A DNA stretch of 63,384 nt from contig CAMDKM010000018.1 of assembly GCA_945900965.1 (NCBI GenBank), forward strand, positions 1 to 63,384, read 5' to 3'. This stretch comes from Bordetella parapertussis (lineage in GTDB: Bacteria > Pseudomonadota > Gammaproteobacteria > Burkholderiales > JACQAP01). The translations under genes and the position numbers were made by a program. Numbering within the stretch: the stretch's first letter is position 1; each line of letters starts with the position of its first letter. Positions 1 to 8,487 of the stretch are shown here, piece by piece. The notes beneath the pieces are model-generated. The model was not told the origin of the DNA and ran no database searches. It was given only the letters and a program-made list of their open reading frames with translations.

Positions 1-7
1 GGATCAT
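1..7 (-). CDS. First codons of a gene leaving the window, possibly an RND permease
   Basis: On the minus strand a GGGAG ribosome-binding site (about 17-21) is followed by an ATG at 7-5. The ATG nearer to the site, at 12-10, runs into a stop after two codons, so the second is the likely start. The gene lies about 28 bases after the adaptor gene, the usual position of an RND permease. Only two codons are visible, so the product is inferred from position alone. Confidence 0.3.
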
Positions 8-35
8 GTCATTTCTCCCGGGACGTTGGTCCGGA

Positions 36-1175
36 TTAACTCTTGGCCGGGGCAGCCCCGGCAGGCAGCGCGGCGGGGGCGGGCGGGGGCGCCATCACCG
101 TCACCGGCGCGCCATCGCGTAACTTCATCTGACCTTCGGTGATCACCGAATCGCCGGCGGCCAGGCCGGTCAGAATTTCGACTTCTCCCGGCCGGCGCAC
201 ACCGATGTCGATCCGTGTCAGAGCCGCCTTGCCATCCACCACCTTAAATACAAAACTGTCCTTGCCCTGCGGCCAGATCGCCGTTTCCGGCACCAGAATC
301 GCGCTCGGCCGGCTCTCAAGCGTGACCGCCACCCGCACGAACATCCCAGGCTTGAGCTTCAGGCCGGTGTTGGTGACACGGGCACGCATGGAAATCGTGC
401 GGGTCTTTTCATCGACCGTCGGCTCCGTGGCGTACACCCGTCCCGAGAATTGCTCACCCGGATAGGCATCGAGACGGATGGCGACATCCTGATTTGGCCG
501 GACTTTCGCCATATAGTTCTCCGGAATCTTGAAATCCACCTTGATGGAGCTGAGGTTTTCCAGGCGCACAATGTCGCTGCCGGCCTTGATGTAGGCACCG
601 GGACTGACCTGCCGCAATCCGAGCACACCGGAAAACGGCGCGCGAATGAGGGTTTTGGCGACATGGGTTTGCGCTTCATCGAGCCGCGCCTGCAAGCGCG
701 CAACGTTGCCCTGCTGGACATCAAGCGCATCCTTGCTGATGAATTTCTGATCGAACAATTCCTGGGCGCGATGCAGGCGCTGCCGCTCGGTATTCAAGTC
801 CGCGCGAACGGCGGCGAGCTGGGCCTCGAATTCAGCGCTGTCTATGGTGACCAACTTGGCGCCCCTGGCGACCGCCTGGCCTTCCTGAAAATGCAGCCCG
901 ACAACTCGGCCATCAATTTCCGGCCGAATCACCACCGACTCTTCCGCAAGCAGCGACCCGACGGCGGTCACCTCGTCGATCACCGCGCCGATTTTGACGG
1001 GAACCGCCTTGACCGGCAGACCCGGCGGCGGCCCGGCAGGCGTTACCGATGTTGCAACACCCGCCTTGGTCCCTGCACTGGCGTCGTTTTTTGACCCACA
1101 GCCGCTGGTCAGCAAAGCTATGGCAGTAAGGGCGGCAATGGCAACGTTCTGTATATTAAGCATAAGCAGTGGCAT
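36..1175 (-). CDS. RND efflux periplasmic adaptor (membrane fusion protein), lipoprotein
   Basis: This 379-residue protein matches the HlyD/AcrA/MdtA adaptor family, which links an inner-membrane RND pump to an outer-membrane channel. An N-terminal hydrophobic stretch ends in a lipobox-like LLTSGC, so it is probably a lipoprotein. The order is a barrel-sandwich/lipoyl half (VVGLHFQEGQAV), an alpha-hairpin around residues 115-170, the second lipoyl half (TLIRAPFSGVLG), then a beta-barrel and membrane-proximal domain. The C-terminus is Ala/Pro rich. A second in-frame ATG at 1163 is an equally possible start. It lies downstream of the thioredoxin pair and just before another gene, so a second RND system probably begins here. 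The substrate cannot be told. Confidence 0.88.
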   Translation of the reverse strand: MPLLMLNIQNVAIAALTAIALLTSGCGSKNDASAGTKAGVATSVTPAGPPPGLPVKAVPVKIGAVIDEVTAVGSLLAEESVVIRPEIDGRVVGLHFQEGQAVARGAKLVTIDSAEFEAQLAAVRADLNTERQRLHRAQELFDQKFISKDALDVQQGNVARLQARLDEAQTHVAKTLIRAPFSGVLGLRQVSPGAYIKAGSDIVRLENLSSIKVDFKIPENYMAKVRPNQDVAIRLDAYPGEQFSGRVYATEPTVDEKTRTISMRARVTNTGLKLKPGMFVRVAVTLESRPSAILVPETAIWPQGKDSFVFKVVDGKAALTRIDIGVRRPGEVEILTGLAAGDSVITEGQMKLRDGAPVTVMAPPPAPAALPAGAAPAKS

Positions 1176-1587
1176 ACCTTTGATCTTCGAAGGGCAACCC
1201 GAAGCGGGATGCGTTGCGAAGCGACAATAAAATTAAGCAGCCCCAGGTTCCTGTCGGAATTGGGGCCGTCGGAGATTTTTTGTTGTCTGAAGCGGTGCGC
1301 GCCCCGGCGGCGCTCTTTGCTGACTTGAGAGTCAGTTATTTTGCCAAATGATAGCCGAGAAATCCCCATGCCACCAAAACATTTTCGCAGGAGGCTTTAC
1401 AGCTTACTCGGATAATTTATCCTTAACAAAGCAGATGAACCACAGAGGCACCCAGAACACAGAGGAAAAACCCCCTCTATGCGAATCTTCGGAATTCACC
1501 AGTATTAGGGGAGCAGGGCGAGCGGGATACTCATTGCAATATCGTTTTTCTCTGCGTCTCCGTGCCTCTGTGGTGAGGTCCTTAGGT
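1176..1587. other. Intergenic region with one hairpin repeat
   Basis: This 412-base gap separates the thioredoxin-like gene from the adaptor gene, both on the minus strand. Its right part is filled by the inverted repeat at 1439-1573. I see no other gene in the rest; the adaptor promoter could lie at 1180-1430. Confidence 0.5.
1439..1573. repeat. Intergenic inverted-repeat element, accacagaggca type
   Basis: The left arm begins accacagaggcacccagaac and the right arm ends ctccgtgcctctgtggt, nearly its reverse complement; about 75 bases lie between. The arms are built of 8-10 base units containing cacagag. The same design recurs at 2462, 5779 and 59009. Confidence 0.75.
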
Positions 1588-1995
1588 TTATTCCAGCTTG
1601 CCGCGCCGGTTGGTGGGACAGGCACGGTGCACAGCCAGGGAATCCCGGGCCGCCTTTTCCTGTTCGATCTCGCTGTACACACGGTCCATGTTCAAGGCCG
1701 CGACCCCATCCAGAAGGCGCAGCAATCGAGGGGTCGACGGCAGACCCGCCTCGAGGTACATGCCGATGCGCCCGCGAAAAATGGCCGTGGACGCTGCGCT
1801 GAGCCCGAACATGTCGAACAAACTGTCAGCATTGACCCGTGCAAATGCGGCCGCGGGGCGCTGCCCCTGAACCTCACTGGTCAATGCGGCGAATTGGGCT
1901 GCATCGCTTTTTTCTCGGACAAAGCCTACGACCACCGTCTCATGCTCGGAAAGGAATCCATCAAACGTCGATTCGTCGAGGACGGTGGGGCTCAT
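1588..1995 (-). CDS. Thioredoxin-like protein lacking the CxxC redox motif
   Basis: 135 residues, starting at the ATG at 1995, six bases after the stop of the upstream thioredoxin gene. The fold markers align with that neighbour: VVVGFVREKSDAAQFAAL here against VVVDFWAPWCGPC there. The WCGPC active site is replaced by REKSDAA, so it cannot do dithiol exchange by the normal mechanism. A tandem duplicate that kept the thioredoxin fold as a binding or chaperone module is the simplest reading. It is co-directional and probably co-transcribed with the real thioredoxin and the RND genes. The exact role is unknown. Confidence 0.7.
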   Translation of the reverse strand: MSPTVLDESTFDGFLSEHETVVVGFVREKSDAAQFAALTSEVQGQRPAAAFARVNADSLFDMFGLSAASTAIFRGRIGMYLEAGLPSTPRLLRLLDGVAALNMDRVYSEIEQEKAARDSLAVHRACPTNRRGKLE

Positions 1996-2000
1996 GAACG

Positions 2001-2384
2001 TCAGGCCGGCTCGCTTGTTTGCGCTGCCTCTTGAGCCGCCACATCCCGATGCACCTGCGCCATGTCGAGCCCTTGAACCTTGTTCAGCATCGATTCCAGA
2101 GCGGCGCCAGGCAGAGCACCCGCCTGCGACACCAGCAACACCTTTTCGCGAAACACCATCAGGGTCGGGATCGAACGAATCTCGAAGTAGCCGGCCAGTT
2201 CCTGCTCTTCCTCGGTATTGACCTTGCCGAACACCACGCCAGGATACTTTTCCGAGGTGGCCTCGAACACCGGCGCAAACGAGCGACAAGGCCCGCACCA
2301 CGGCGCCCAGAAATCGACAACCACCGTGTCGTTGCCGCTGACCATCTGATCAAAATTGTCCTTGGTTAATTCCACCGTGCTCAT
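2001..2384 (-). CDS. Thioredoxin
   Basis: A 127-residue cytoplasmic thioredoxin with the classic active site VDFWAPWCGPC near residue 30 and the cis-proline segment IRSIPTLMVF near residue 75. It reduces protein disulfides. The start at 2384 is supported by a GGAGCAGGA ribosome-binding site just upstream. A C-terminal extension of about 20 residues, rich in Ala, Gln and Glu, goes beyond the usual 108-residue length. It sits between an RND permease gene and a second RND adaptor, an unusual place for a housekeeping thioredoxin. Confidence 0.92.
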   Translation of the reverse strand: MSTVELTKDNFDQMVSGNDTVVVDFWAPWCGPCRSFAPVFEATSEKYPGVVFGKVNTEEEQELAGYFEIRSIPTLMVFREKVLLVSQAGALPGAALESMLNKVQGLDMAQVHRDVAAQEAAQTSEPA

Positions 2385-2461
2385 GAATCCTGCTCCCCTG
2401 CGCATCGAATTGAGAATGTCCGAGATTGTGCCAGACGACGCAACTTTCAACCTTAATACTG

Positions 2462-2599
2462 CACCACAGAGACGCGGAGACACAGAGAAGTACGGGACAA
2501 TTAGTATCCTACGATACCGTGCTCATCCTTTATTGATGAAGACACGCATAGATACAACGATCTGTTTTTTCTGTGTGTTCTCGGCGTCTCTGTGGTTCA
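2462..2599. repeat. Intergenic inverted-repeat element, accacagagacg type
   Basis: The left arm caccacagagacgcggagac is answered about 100 bases later by ctcggcgtctctgtggttc. The element fills the gap between the RND permease and thioredoxin genes. Confidence 0.75.
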
Positions 2600-2612
2600 A
2601 CCGTTTTTAGAT

Positions 2613-5600
2613 TCAAGCTGCCTGAGGAATTTTGCCGGCCTCGAAACGGCCGAAATGCAGCAGGATAGCCGGCAGCACCAAGAGATTGAGGAGCGTGGAC
2701 GTCAACAACCCGCCAACAATAATGGTCGCCATCGGGCCTTCGATCTCGCGCCCCGATTCGCCGCTGCCCAGCGCCAGCGGCAACAGTCCCAGCGCCGTCA
2801 CCAGAGCGGTCATTAAAATCGACGGCAGTCGTTCCGCCGCGCCACGCAGGCAGGTTTCGAGATTCCACGGCAGACGCTCGACATCCACCAGATGCTGGTA
2901 ATGCGACACCAGCATGATGGAATTGCGCAGGGTAATGCCGAACAGGGTAACAAATCCGACCAGCGAACCCAGCGACATCCAGCCGCCGCTTGCCAACACC
3001 GCGATCACACCGCCTATAAGCGCAAACGGCAAATTAAGAAAAGTAATGATGAGGTTTTGCAGCCGGCCGAAGGCCACATAGAGCAGCAGAAAAATGCCGA
3101 TACCGGCGATCAGCGAATGCACAATCAGATCTTCGCGCGCTTGCGCCTGAGCCTGGGCTGCGCTGGCGAATACGGCGTAATTGCCCTTGGCCAGATGGGC
3201 TTCCGCAGCAATGCGTGCCCTCACATCACGCTCGAAATCAGCGGCGTCTCGACCCACCACATTGGCGGTGACAGTCTGAATCCGCCGGCCACCGGAATGC
3301 AGGATCTTGTAACGCCCACCCGTCAGGCCGATATCCGCGACCTCGCCGAGGCGCACCATCCGTCCATCGGCCGCCTTGAAGCGCAGATTGGCCACCTGCC
3401 CGATGCGGTTGCGAATCTCGGGCGCCAGCACTACCACGACGTCCGTCATCCGAGCGCCCTGGTACACCTGTCCAACCCGCACGCCACTGTAGGCGGCATG
3501 GATCGCCTCCATCACGTCGAGGGCTCGCAAGCCCAGCGCCGCCAGCCTTTCCTGGTTGACCCGAATGCTGAGTTGCGGCGTGCCTGGCGGGGCCTGAAGC
3601 TGGACGTCACGTGCGCCGGGAATCTGCGCCATTAGTCTGGCGACCCGTTGTGCATCCTGGTCCAGTAGATCCAAAGACTCGCCATGCAGGTTGACAACAA
3701 AATCGGCGGCAAATCCGGTGATGGTCTCGCCGATACGCTCGGTCAGGAAGGTATTCACGCTAAAAGTGACGCCTGGGAAATTGCCCACCCGGTCTCCGGC
3801 GAGCGTGGCGCGGATTTCGCGCAATACGCGTTCCTGTTCCTCACCATCGAGGGCGCCGATTTCCACTTCGTATTCGCTGTAGTGCGTGCCAAACGTATCG
3901 GCGCCGCCCGGGGCGCGCCCGACCCATTGGGCAACGGACTTCACGCCTCGGATGGAACCGATCGCTTCTGCGATACGCTGTCCCAGGCGCAAGGATTCGG
4001 CCTGTGCGGTGCCCGGCACGGCGGTAACGTGGATGATGTAATGACCTTCCCGCAGGGCCGGAATAAATTCCCCGTTGAACAACGGCAAGATGGCAATGCC
4101 CCCGGCGATCACCAGCGTGACACCGCTCAACACCCGGCCGGGAAAGCGCTCGATGCGCGCCAGCAAACCAATGTAACGCGGCTTCAACCAGCGCACAAAA
4201 GGGGGATCCGCCGTCGGCAGACGACCGCGCGCCAACAGCATATAACACAACGCGGGCGTCAGACTGAGCGCCACCACCAGCGAGGCGAGAATGGCAAAAA
4301 TATAAGCCAGCCCCAGCGGCGCGAACAGCTTGCCGGCGATCCCCGACAAGGTCAGCAGGGGCATGAAAACCAGCACCACGATAAACGTGGCATACACCAC
4401 GGAGTTGCGCACCTCGACCGAGGCTTCGCGCACGACATCGTCCACGGGCAGCGGATGGCTCGCCGAAAGATTCAAGCGCAGACGCCGAAAAATATTCTCG
4501 GTGTCAATGATCGCGTCATCCACCACCTCGCCAAGCGCAATGGCAAGCCCGCCCAGCACCATGATGTTGAGCCCCACGCCAAAATAATTCAGCACCAGAA
4601 TTGCGCCGAACAGGGACACCGGAATGGCTGTTGCACAGATCAATGCGGTGCGCGCATTGAATAGGAACAGGAACAGCACCGCGACCACCAACGCGGAACC
4701 AATGGCGAGGTCGCGGCGCACGTTGCTGACCGCGGTCTCGATGAAATTGGCGGGACGAAACAGGCCGGGATGCAGGGTGATTTTTGCATCCGCGATCACC
4801 GGCTCCAGCTCGCGTAGTGCGTTTTCCAATCCCACCGTTACCGCGACGGTGTTGGCGCCGAGCTGGCCTTGAATAAAGAGAAACACCCCGGGCGTACCAT
4901 TGATGGCCGCGGCGCTGATGGAGGGAGCTGCCGCCGTGGACACCTTGCTCACATCGGAGAACCGCAGAACCTGGCCGCTTTTCAGGAGCAGCATCGAGCG
5001 CGCGATGTCCTCGACGGCACCCGGCTGGGTCTGGGCATCCAGGGTGATAAGCTGGTTATTGCTCTCAATGGCGCCGCCCGGCAGCACACCTGCCACACGT
5101 CGCGCAGCCGTGACAACATCGCTCAGGGCAAGCCCATGTTGGACCAGCCGTTCCGGCTCGACCTGGATCTGCCACTGCTGAACGTCGCCGCCGAAGACAT
5201 TGACTTCGGCCACTCCCGGCACCGCCATCAAATGCGGGCGGATCGTCCAGTCGACCAGGGTTCGAATCTCCATCAGCGAGCGCGTCGACGAGGTCAGCCC
5301 AACGCCCAGCACGGTGCTCGCCGACGAAGTGAGCGGCGTGATCACCGGCTGCGCCACACCTTCCGGCAGTTGCGACGCGACAGCCGTGAGACGTTCGCCC
5401 ACCATCTGCCGATTGCTCAATATTTCGCTGCGCTCTCCGAACACCAGCGTAACAACCGACAAGCCCGGAATCGACTGGGACCGAATCTGCTCTACGCCGG
5501 CAATGCCCGCCAGCAGGTTCTCGATTGCTTGCGTGACCTGGCGTTCAACCAGATCCGACGACAGCCCCGGCGCCTCGGTCTGGATCACCACCTGGCTCGG

Positions 5601-5729
5601 AGAAAATTCCGGGAACACATCGAGGTTCGTTCTTCCCAGAACGTAAATGCCATACACCACCACCGTAAGCGCTAGCGCCACCACCACCCCAGGAAAACGG
5701 ATCGACTGGCGAACGAGGTATGCGATCAT
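2613..5729 (-). CDS. Heavy-metal-type RND efflux permease (CzcA/CusA family)
   Basis: A 1038-residue inner-membrane proton-driven pump. It has the RND layout: an N-terminal membrane helix (residues about 12-30), a large periplasmic loop, a block of helices from about 340, a second periplasmic loop, and C-terminal helices. The motif ALGEVVDDAIIDTEN in transmembrane helix 4 carries the acidic residues used for proton relay in heavy-metal-efflux RND proteins. The motif differs from the copper (CusA) and zinc-cobalt (CzcA) signatures I know, so the metal or substrate is open. It lies in one minus-strand set with an adaptor and an outer-membrane factor upstream; a hairpin repeat lies between adaptor and permease. 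Confidence 0.93.
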   Translation of the reverse strand: MIAYLVRQSIRFPGVVVALALTVVVYGIYVLGRTNLDVFPEFSPSQVVIQTEAPGLSSDLVERQVTQAIENLLAGIAGVEQIRSQSIPGLSVVTLVFGERSEILSNRQMVGERLTAVASQLPEGVAQPVITPLTSSASTVLGVGLTSSTRSLMEIRTLVDWTIRPHLMAVPGVAEVNVFGGDVQQWQIQVEPERLVQHGLALSDVVTAARRVAGVLPGGAIESNNQLITLDAQTQPGAVEDIARSMLLLKSGQVLRFSDVSKVSTAAAPSISAAAINGTPGVFLFIQGQLGANTVAVTVGLENALRELEPVIADAKITLHPGLFRPANFIETAVSNVRRDLAIGSALVVAVLFLFLFNARTALICATAIPVSLFGAILVLNYFGVGLNIMVLGGLAIALGEVVDDAIIDTENIFRRLRLNLSASHPLPVDDVVREASVEVRNSVVYATFIVVLVFMPLLTLSGIAGKLFAPLGLAYIFAILASLVVALSLTPALCYMLLARGRLPTADPPFVRWLKPRYIGLLARIERFPGRVLSGVTLVIAGGIAILPLFNGEFIPALREGHYIIHVTAVPGTAQAESLRLGQRIAEAIGSIRGVKSVAQWVGRAPGGADTFGTHYSEYEVEIGALDGEEQERVLREIRATLAGDRVGNFPGVTFSVNTFLTERIGETITGFAADFVVNLHGESLDLLDQDAQRVARLMAQIPGARDVQLQAPPGTPQLSIRVNQERLAALGLRALDVMEAIHAAYSGVRVGQVYQGARMTDVVVVLAPEIRNRIGQVANLRFKAADGRMVRLGEVADIGLTGGRYKILHSGGRRIQTVTANVVGRDAADFERDVRARIAAEAHLAKGNYAVFASAAQAQAQAREDLIVHSLIAGIGIFLLLYVAFGRLQNLIITFLNLPFALIGGVIAVLASGGWMSLGSLVGFVTLFGITLRNSIMLVSHYQHLVDVERLPWNLETCLRGAAERLPSILMTALVTALGLLPLALGSGESGREIEGPMATIIVGGLLTSTLLNLLVLPAILLHFGRFEAGKIPQAA

Positions 5730-5778
5730 CGCTCAGCCCGCCCTTGCGCACGATTTACGGCGCTTAACCCGCAAAATC

Positions 5779-5909
5779 TCACCACAGAGGCACAGAGGCA
5801 CGGAGAAACCCTGTCTTGCACGAGCACCCGTTATCACTCATGCCATGCGTGGGAAGCCAGACTATTGAGGTATCGATTTTCTCTGTGCCTCTGTGTCTCA
5901 GTGGTTCAT
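5779..5909. repeat. Intergenic inverted-repeat element, accacagaggcacagagg type
   Basis: The left arm tcaccacagaggcacagagg and the right arm ctctgtgcctctgtgtctca are near reverse complements about 75 bases apart. The element separates RND adaptor from RND permease inside what should be one operon. Confidence 0.78.
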
Positions 5910-5917
5910 TTTTTCGG

Positions 5918-6988
5918 TCAATCGTCATTTTCTTCCCGAATCTGGAACTTCTGTTCCTCGGAAAGTAATAACTGCGCACCTCGAATCACCACCTTTTCCC
6001 CGGCCTCGAAGCCCTGCGTATTGAACCAACCACCGGGAATTTCCTCAGCGGCCGCGACTTCTCGCCGAACGAATTCTTCCGGCTCCGCCTGAACGTAACA
6101 CCAGGCCTTGCCGCCGTGCCACACCACGGCTTCATGAGGCACCACCACCCCGTCACGGGCTTGGGCTTCCTGGTCGATCAACCCGGCCACTCTCATGCCT
6201 TGTCGAAACTGACTGCCCTGCGCCAGAAAAAAATGCGTCGCTCCGAGCAACCCCGGGTCCGATTGCGGAGCCGGACCAAGATAACGTGCGCCGGCCGGGG
6301 CATCCACGACACCAGCGGGCCGGATCTTCAGGACCGTGCTCGACAAATCCCGTGACAAGGATTCCGGGAGTGCGATCCGAACCAATACTTCCCTGCGCGC
6401 GCTCAGGCTGTCGAATACTTTCGAGCTGGCCTCCGCCGCCAACGCGGCGAGCTTTTCTCCCCACTCGACATTCAGACTTTCCTTCAGTGCACTGGCGGCC
6501 TGCTCCAGTGCGGCAAGTCGTGCCTGCTCCGATTCCAGTTTATTTTTCGCGGCAAGCAACACCCGCTCCGAGACGTTATGTTCATCCGCGTACAGGCGAT
6601 TGAGTCGTTGATATTCGTCCAGGCTGGCTGCAACCACCCCGCGATGGGCACGCGAGTCGGCGAGTACGGCACGATAACGCGCGCGTAATTCGAACAAGGG
6701 CCGCGGATCGATCACCACGCCATACACTTCGAAAAATCCGCGATTGCGTGCCGCTAACAGCGCCGCCGTCTCGATACCACTTGCCTTCTGGCTTTGCGCC
6801 GACAATACAATGGCCGCACGCCCATCCCTGGATTGCAGCGCCGAATTGGCCGGGATACTTTCGGCGCTTGCCTCGTCCTTGCTCGAAAGATCGAATTCGT
6901 CGCGGGCGTAAAACACCAGTGCCCACGACAGCACGACAATAACCAGCACGAGCAATGCAATCACAAGCGTGCTGCGACTGACTTTCAC
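5918..6988 (-). CDS. RND efflux periplasmic adaptor (HlyD/CusB-like)
   Basis: 356 residues with a single N-terminal membrane anchor (residues about 8-27) and no lipobox. A helical segment rich in Leu, Ala and Glu around 110-180 forms the adaptor hairpin. The beta-barrel part includes ARDGVVVPHEAVVWHGGKA, typical of heavy-metal RND adaptors. The start codon overlaps the stop of the outer-membrane-factor gene by four bases (ATGA), so the two are translationally coupled. It would bridge the permease at 2613-5729 to that channel. Confidence 0.88.
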   Translation of the reverse strand: MKVSRSTLVIALLVLVIVVLSWALVFYARDEFDLSSKDEASAESIPANSALQSRDGRAAIVLSAQSQKASGIETAALLAARNRGFFEVYGVVIDPRPLFELRARYRAVLADSRAHRGVVAASLDEYQRLNRLYADEHNVSERVLLAAKNKLESEQARLAALEQAASALKESLNVEWGEKLAALAAEASSKVFDSLSARREVLVRIALPESLSRDLSSTVLKIRPAGVVDAPAGARYLGPAPQSDPGLLGATHFFLAQGSQFRQGMRVAGLIDQEAQARDGVVVPHEAVVWHGGKAWCYVQAEPEEFVRREVAAAEEIPGGWFNTQGFEAGEKVVIRGAQLLLSEEQKFQIREENDD

Positions 6989-8421
6989 TTCGCCCCTCCC
7001 TTCTCGAAGCGCGGAATCGGGCCGGCGTACAAGGGGATCTGCGCTGCATCTTCAGCCTTGCCCAAGGCGCCCAGCGCCAGGCGCTGCGCCGTCAGTAATT
7101 GCTTTTGCGCGCCGAGCGCTTCCAGCCGGCTATGGACCAGATCGACGCGGTCGGCATACCCGGCATCGAACAAACGTCGGTTTTCGGCCAGACGTTTCGA
7201 CGCCAGCGCGCTTCTTTTTTGCACGGCATTCAGGCCATCCCGCGCGCGAACATAAATGGCCGCTGCCGACTCCGCATCGGCAATGACTTGCACCTGCAAG
7301 CGCTGAAACTCCCTTGCCGCCACCTCCCGATTGGCCTCGGCCTCGCGGATGCGCGCGGCGTGTCCGGCGCCGTCCGGCAGTACCCAGCCCAGTGCCAGCG
7401 ACCAGACGGAACTGCCCCGATCCCAAAGATACCCCGGTGACCATTTCCATTGAGGGTTCTGGCCGATGACTTCGAGTTTGACCGCGGATTCCGCCACGGC
7501 ATAGTTCAACAACTCCATCCTGATATCCATCCGATTGAGTAAGGCTTCGCGCCGCAGCGTCGCCATCTCCGGCGCCGGGGTGGGTGTTACAAATTTCGTC
7601 AGGTTCAGCGCCAGGGAACGCACTGTCGCGAGAGGCAGCCCGAGCGCGCGTGACAGATTTGTCAGTGCCACTTCCGCTGCCAGTCGTTGCGATTCGACTT
7701 CGGCATTGGCCTGCGCGGAGCGCAACCGGGCAGCGGTCAGTTCTCCGCCCGATATCACGCCCTCACGCAGGCGACGCTGCAAGAGGCCCTCCAACACTTC
7801 GCTTTCCGCCGCTTCCTGCTCGGCCAACTCCAGAATTCCGCCTGCGGAATAAAGATCGAACAGCGCATCGCGCAGTCGCGAGCGCACTTGCCATGCCACA
7901 GCGCCGACATTCAGTTGCGCGCGCTGGGCAAGATAAGTTTGTCGCTCGACCAGTGCCGCTCGATGCGATCCCGCAAAGAGCGGAATTTCGACCTCGAAGC
8001 CCAGGCTCCAGGGACTATTCTGCCCGGCCGCGGAATCGGCATGCTGTTCGACCCGTGCCGATGCCCCGATAGGCGCTCGCTTTCCCTCGGATTCCAAAGC
8101 AGCGCGTGCCGCGGCGGCGCGCGCGCGCGCCAGATCCAGATCGGGGTGGAAATATAACGCCAACAGGGAAAGCTCCTTAAGGCCCCATTGCTTCACCGGC
8201 CATTCCGTTTCCGGGTGACCGTGAGCGAACATGTATTCCCGTAACCCGGTATCGGATATCGATCGCGCCGAAAAGTCCGCAGCCGAACGCTCCGCATTCA
8301 GATCTTTGGGCTGGTAGTGACTTGACGTGCAGCCTGTCAGCAGCAGCAGAATCAGCAAACGGCAGGCGCAATACAATGGCTCAAACCTCACTTCGCCGCA
8401 AGCCCGGTGAAGACGCGGCAT
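6985..8421 (-). CDS. Outer-membrane efflux channel, TolC/OprM family lipoprotein
   Basis: 478 residues, or slightly fewer. A hydrophobic N-terminus ends LLLTGC, a lipobox, as in CusC and OprM. The body has the two repeated outer-membrane-efflux halves rich in Ala, Leu, Glu and Arg coiled coil. The ATG at 8421 is given here, but a GTG at 8391 directly before the hydrophobic signal gives a better signal peptide. It is the first gene of the efflux set and overlaps the adaptor gene by four bases. It exports whatever the RND permease delivers. Confidence 0.88.
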   Translation of the reverse strand: MPRLHRACGEVRFEPLYCACRLLILLLLTGCTSSHYQPKDLNAERSAADFSARSISDTGLREYMFAHGHPETEWPVKQWGLKELSLLALYFHPDLDLARARAAAARAALESEGKRAPIGASARVEQHADSAAGQNSPWSLGFEVEIPLFAGSHRAALVERQTYLAQRAQLNVGAVAWQVRSRLRDALFDLYSAGGILELAEQEAAESEVLEGLLQRRLREGVISGGELTAARLRSAQANAEVESQRLAAEVALTNLSRALGLPLATVRSLALNLTKFVTPTPAPEMATLRREALLNRMDIRMELLNYAVAESAVKLEVIGQNPQWKWSPGYLWDRGSSVWSLALGWVLPDGAGHAARIREAEANREVAAREFQRLQVQVIADAESAAAIYVRARDGLNAVQKRSALASKRLAENRRLFDAGYADRVDLVHSRLEALGAQKQLLTAQRLALGALGKAEDAAQIPLYAGPIPRFEKGGAK

Positions 8422-8445
8422 TCCGAATCGACCGCCTTTTGATCT

Positions 8446-8470
8446 TCCTCTGCGTCCTCCGCGGTGAGAG
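8446..8470. repeat. Solitary arm of the gaggacgcagagg repeat family
   Basis: The sequence cctctgcgtcctccgcggtg matches the right arms at 22056-22092 and 44583-44612, but I see no matching left arm nearby. It lies between the outer-membrane-channel and NADH dehydrogenase genes. Confidence 0.55.
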
Positions 8471-8487
8471 GGATTAGTGAGGAGAGA

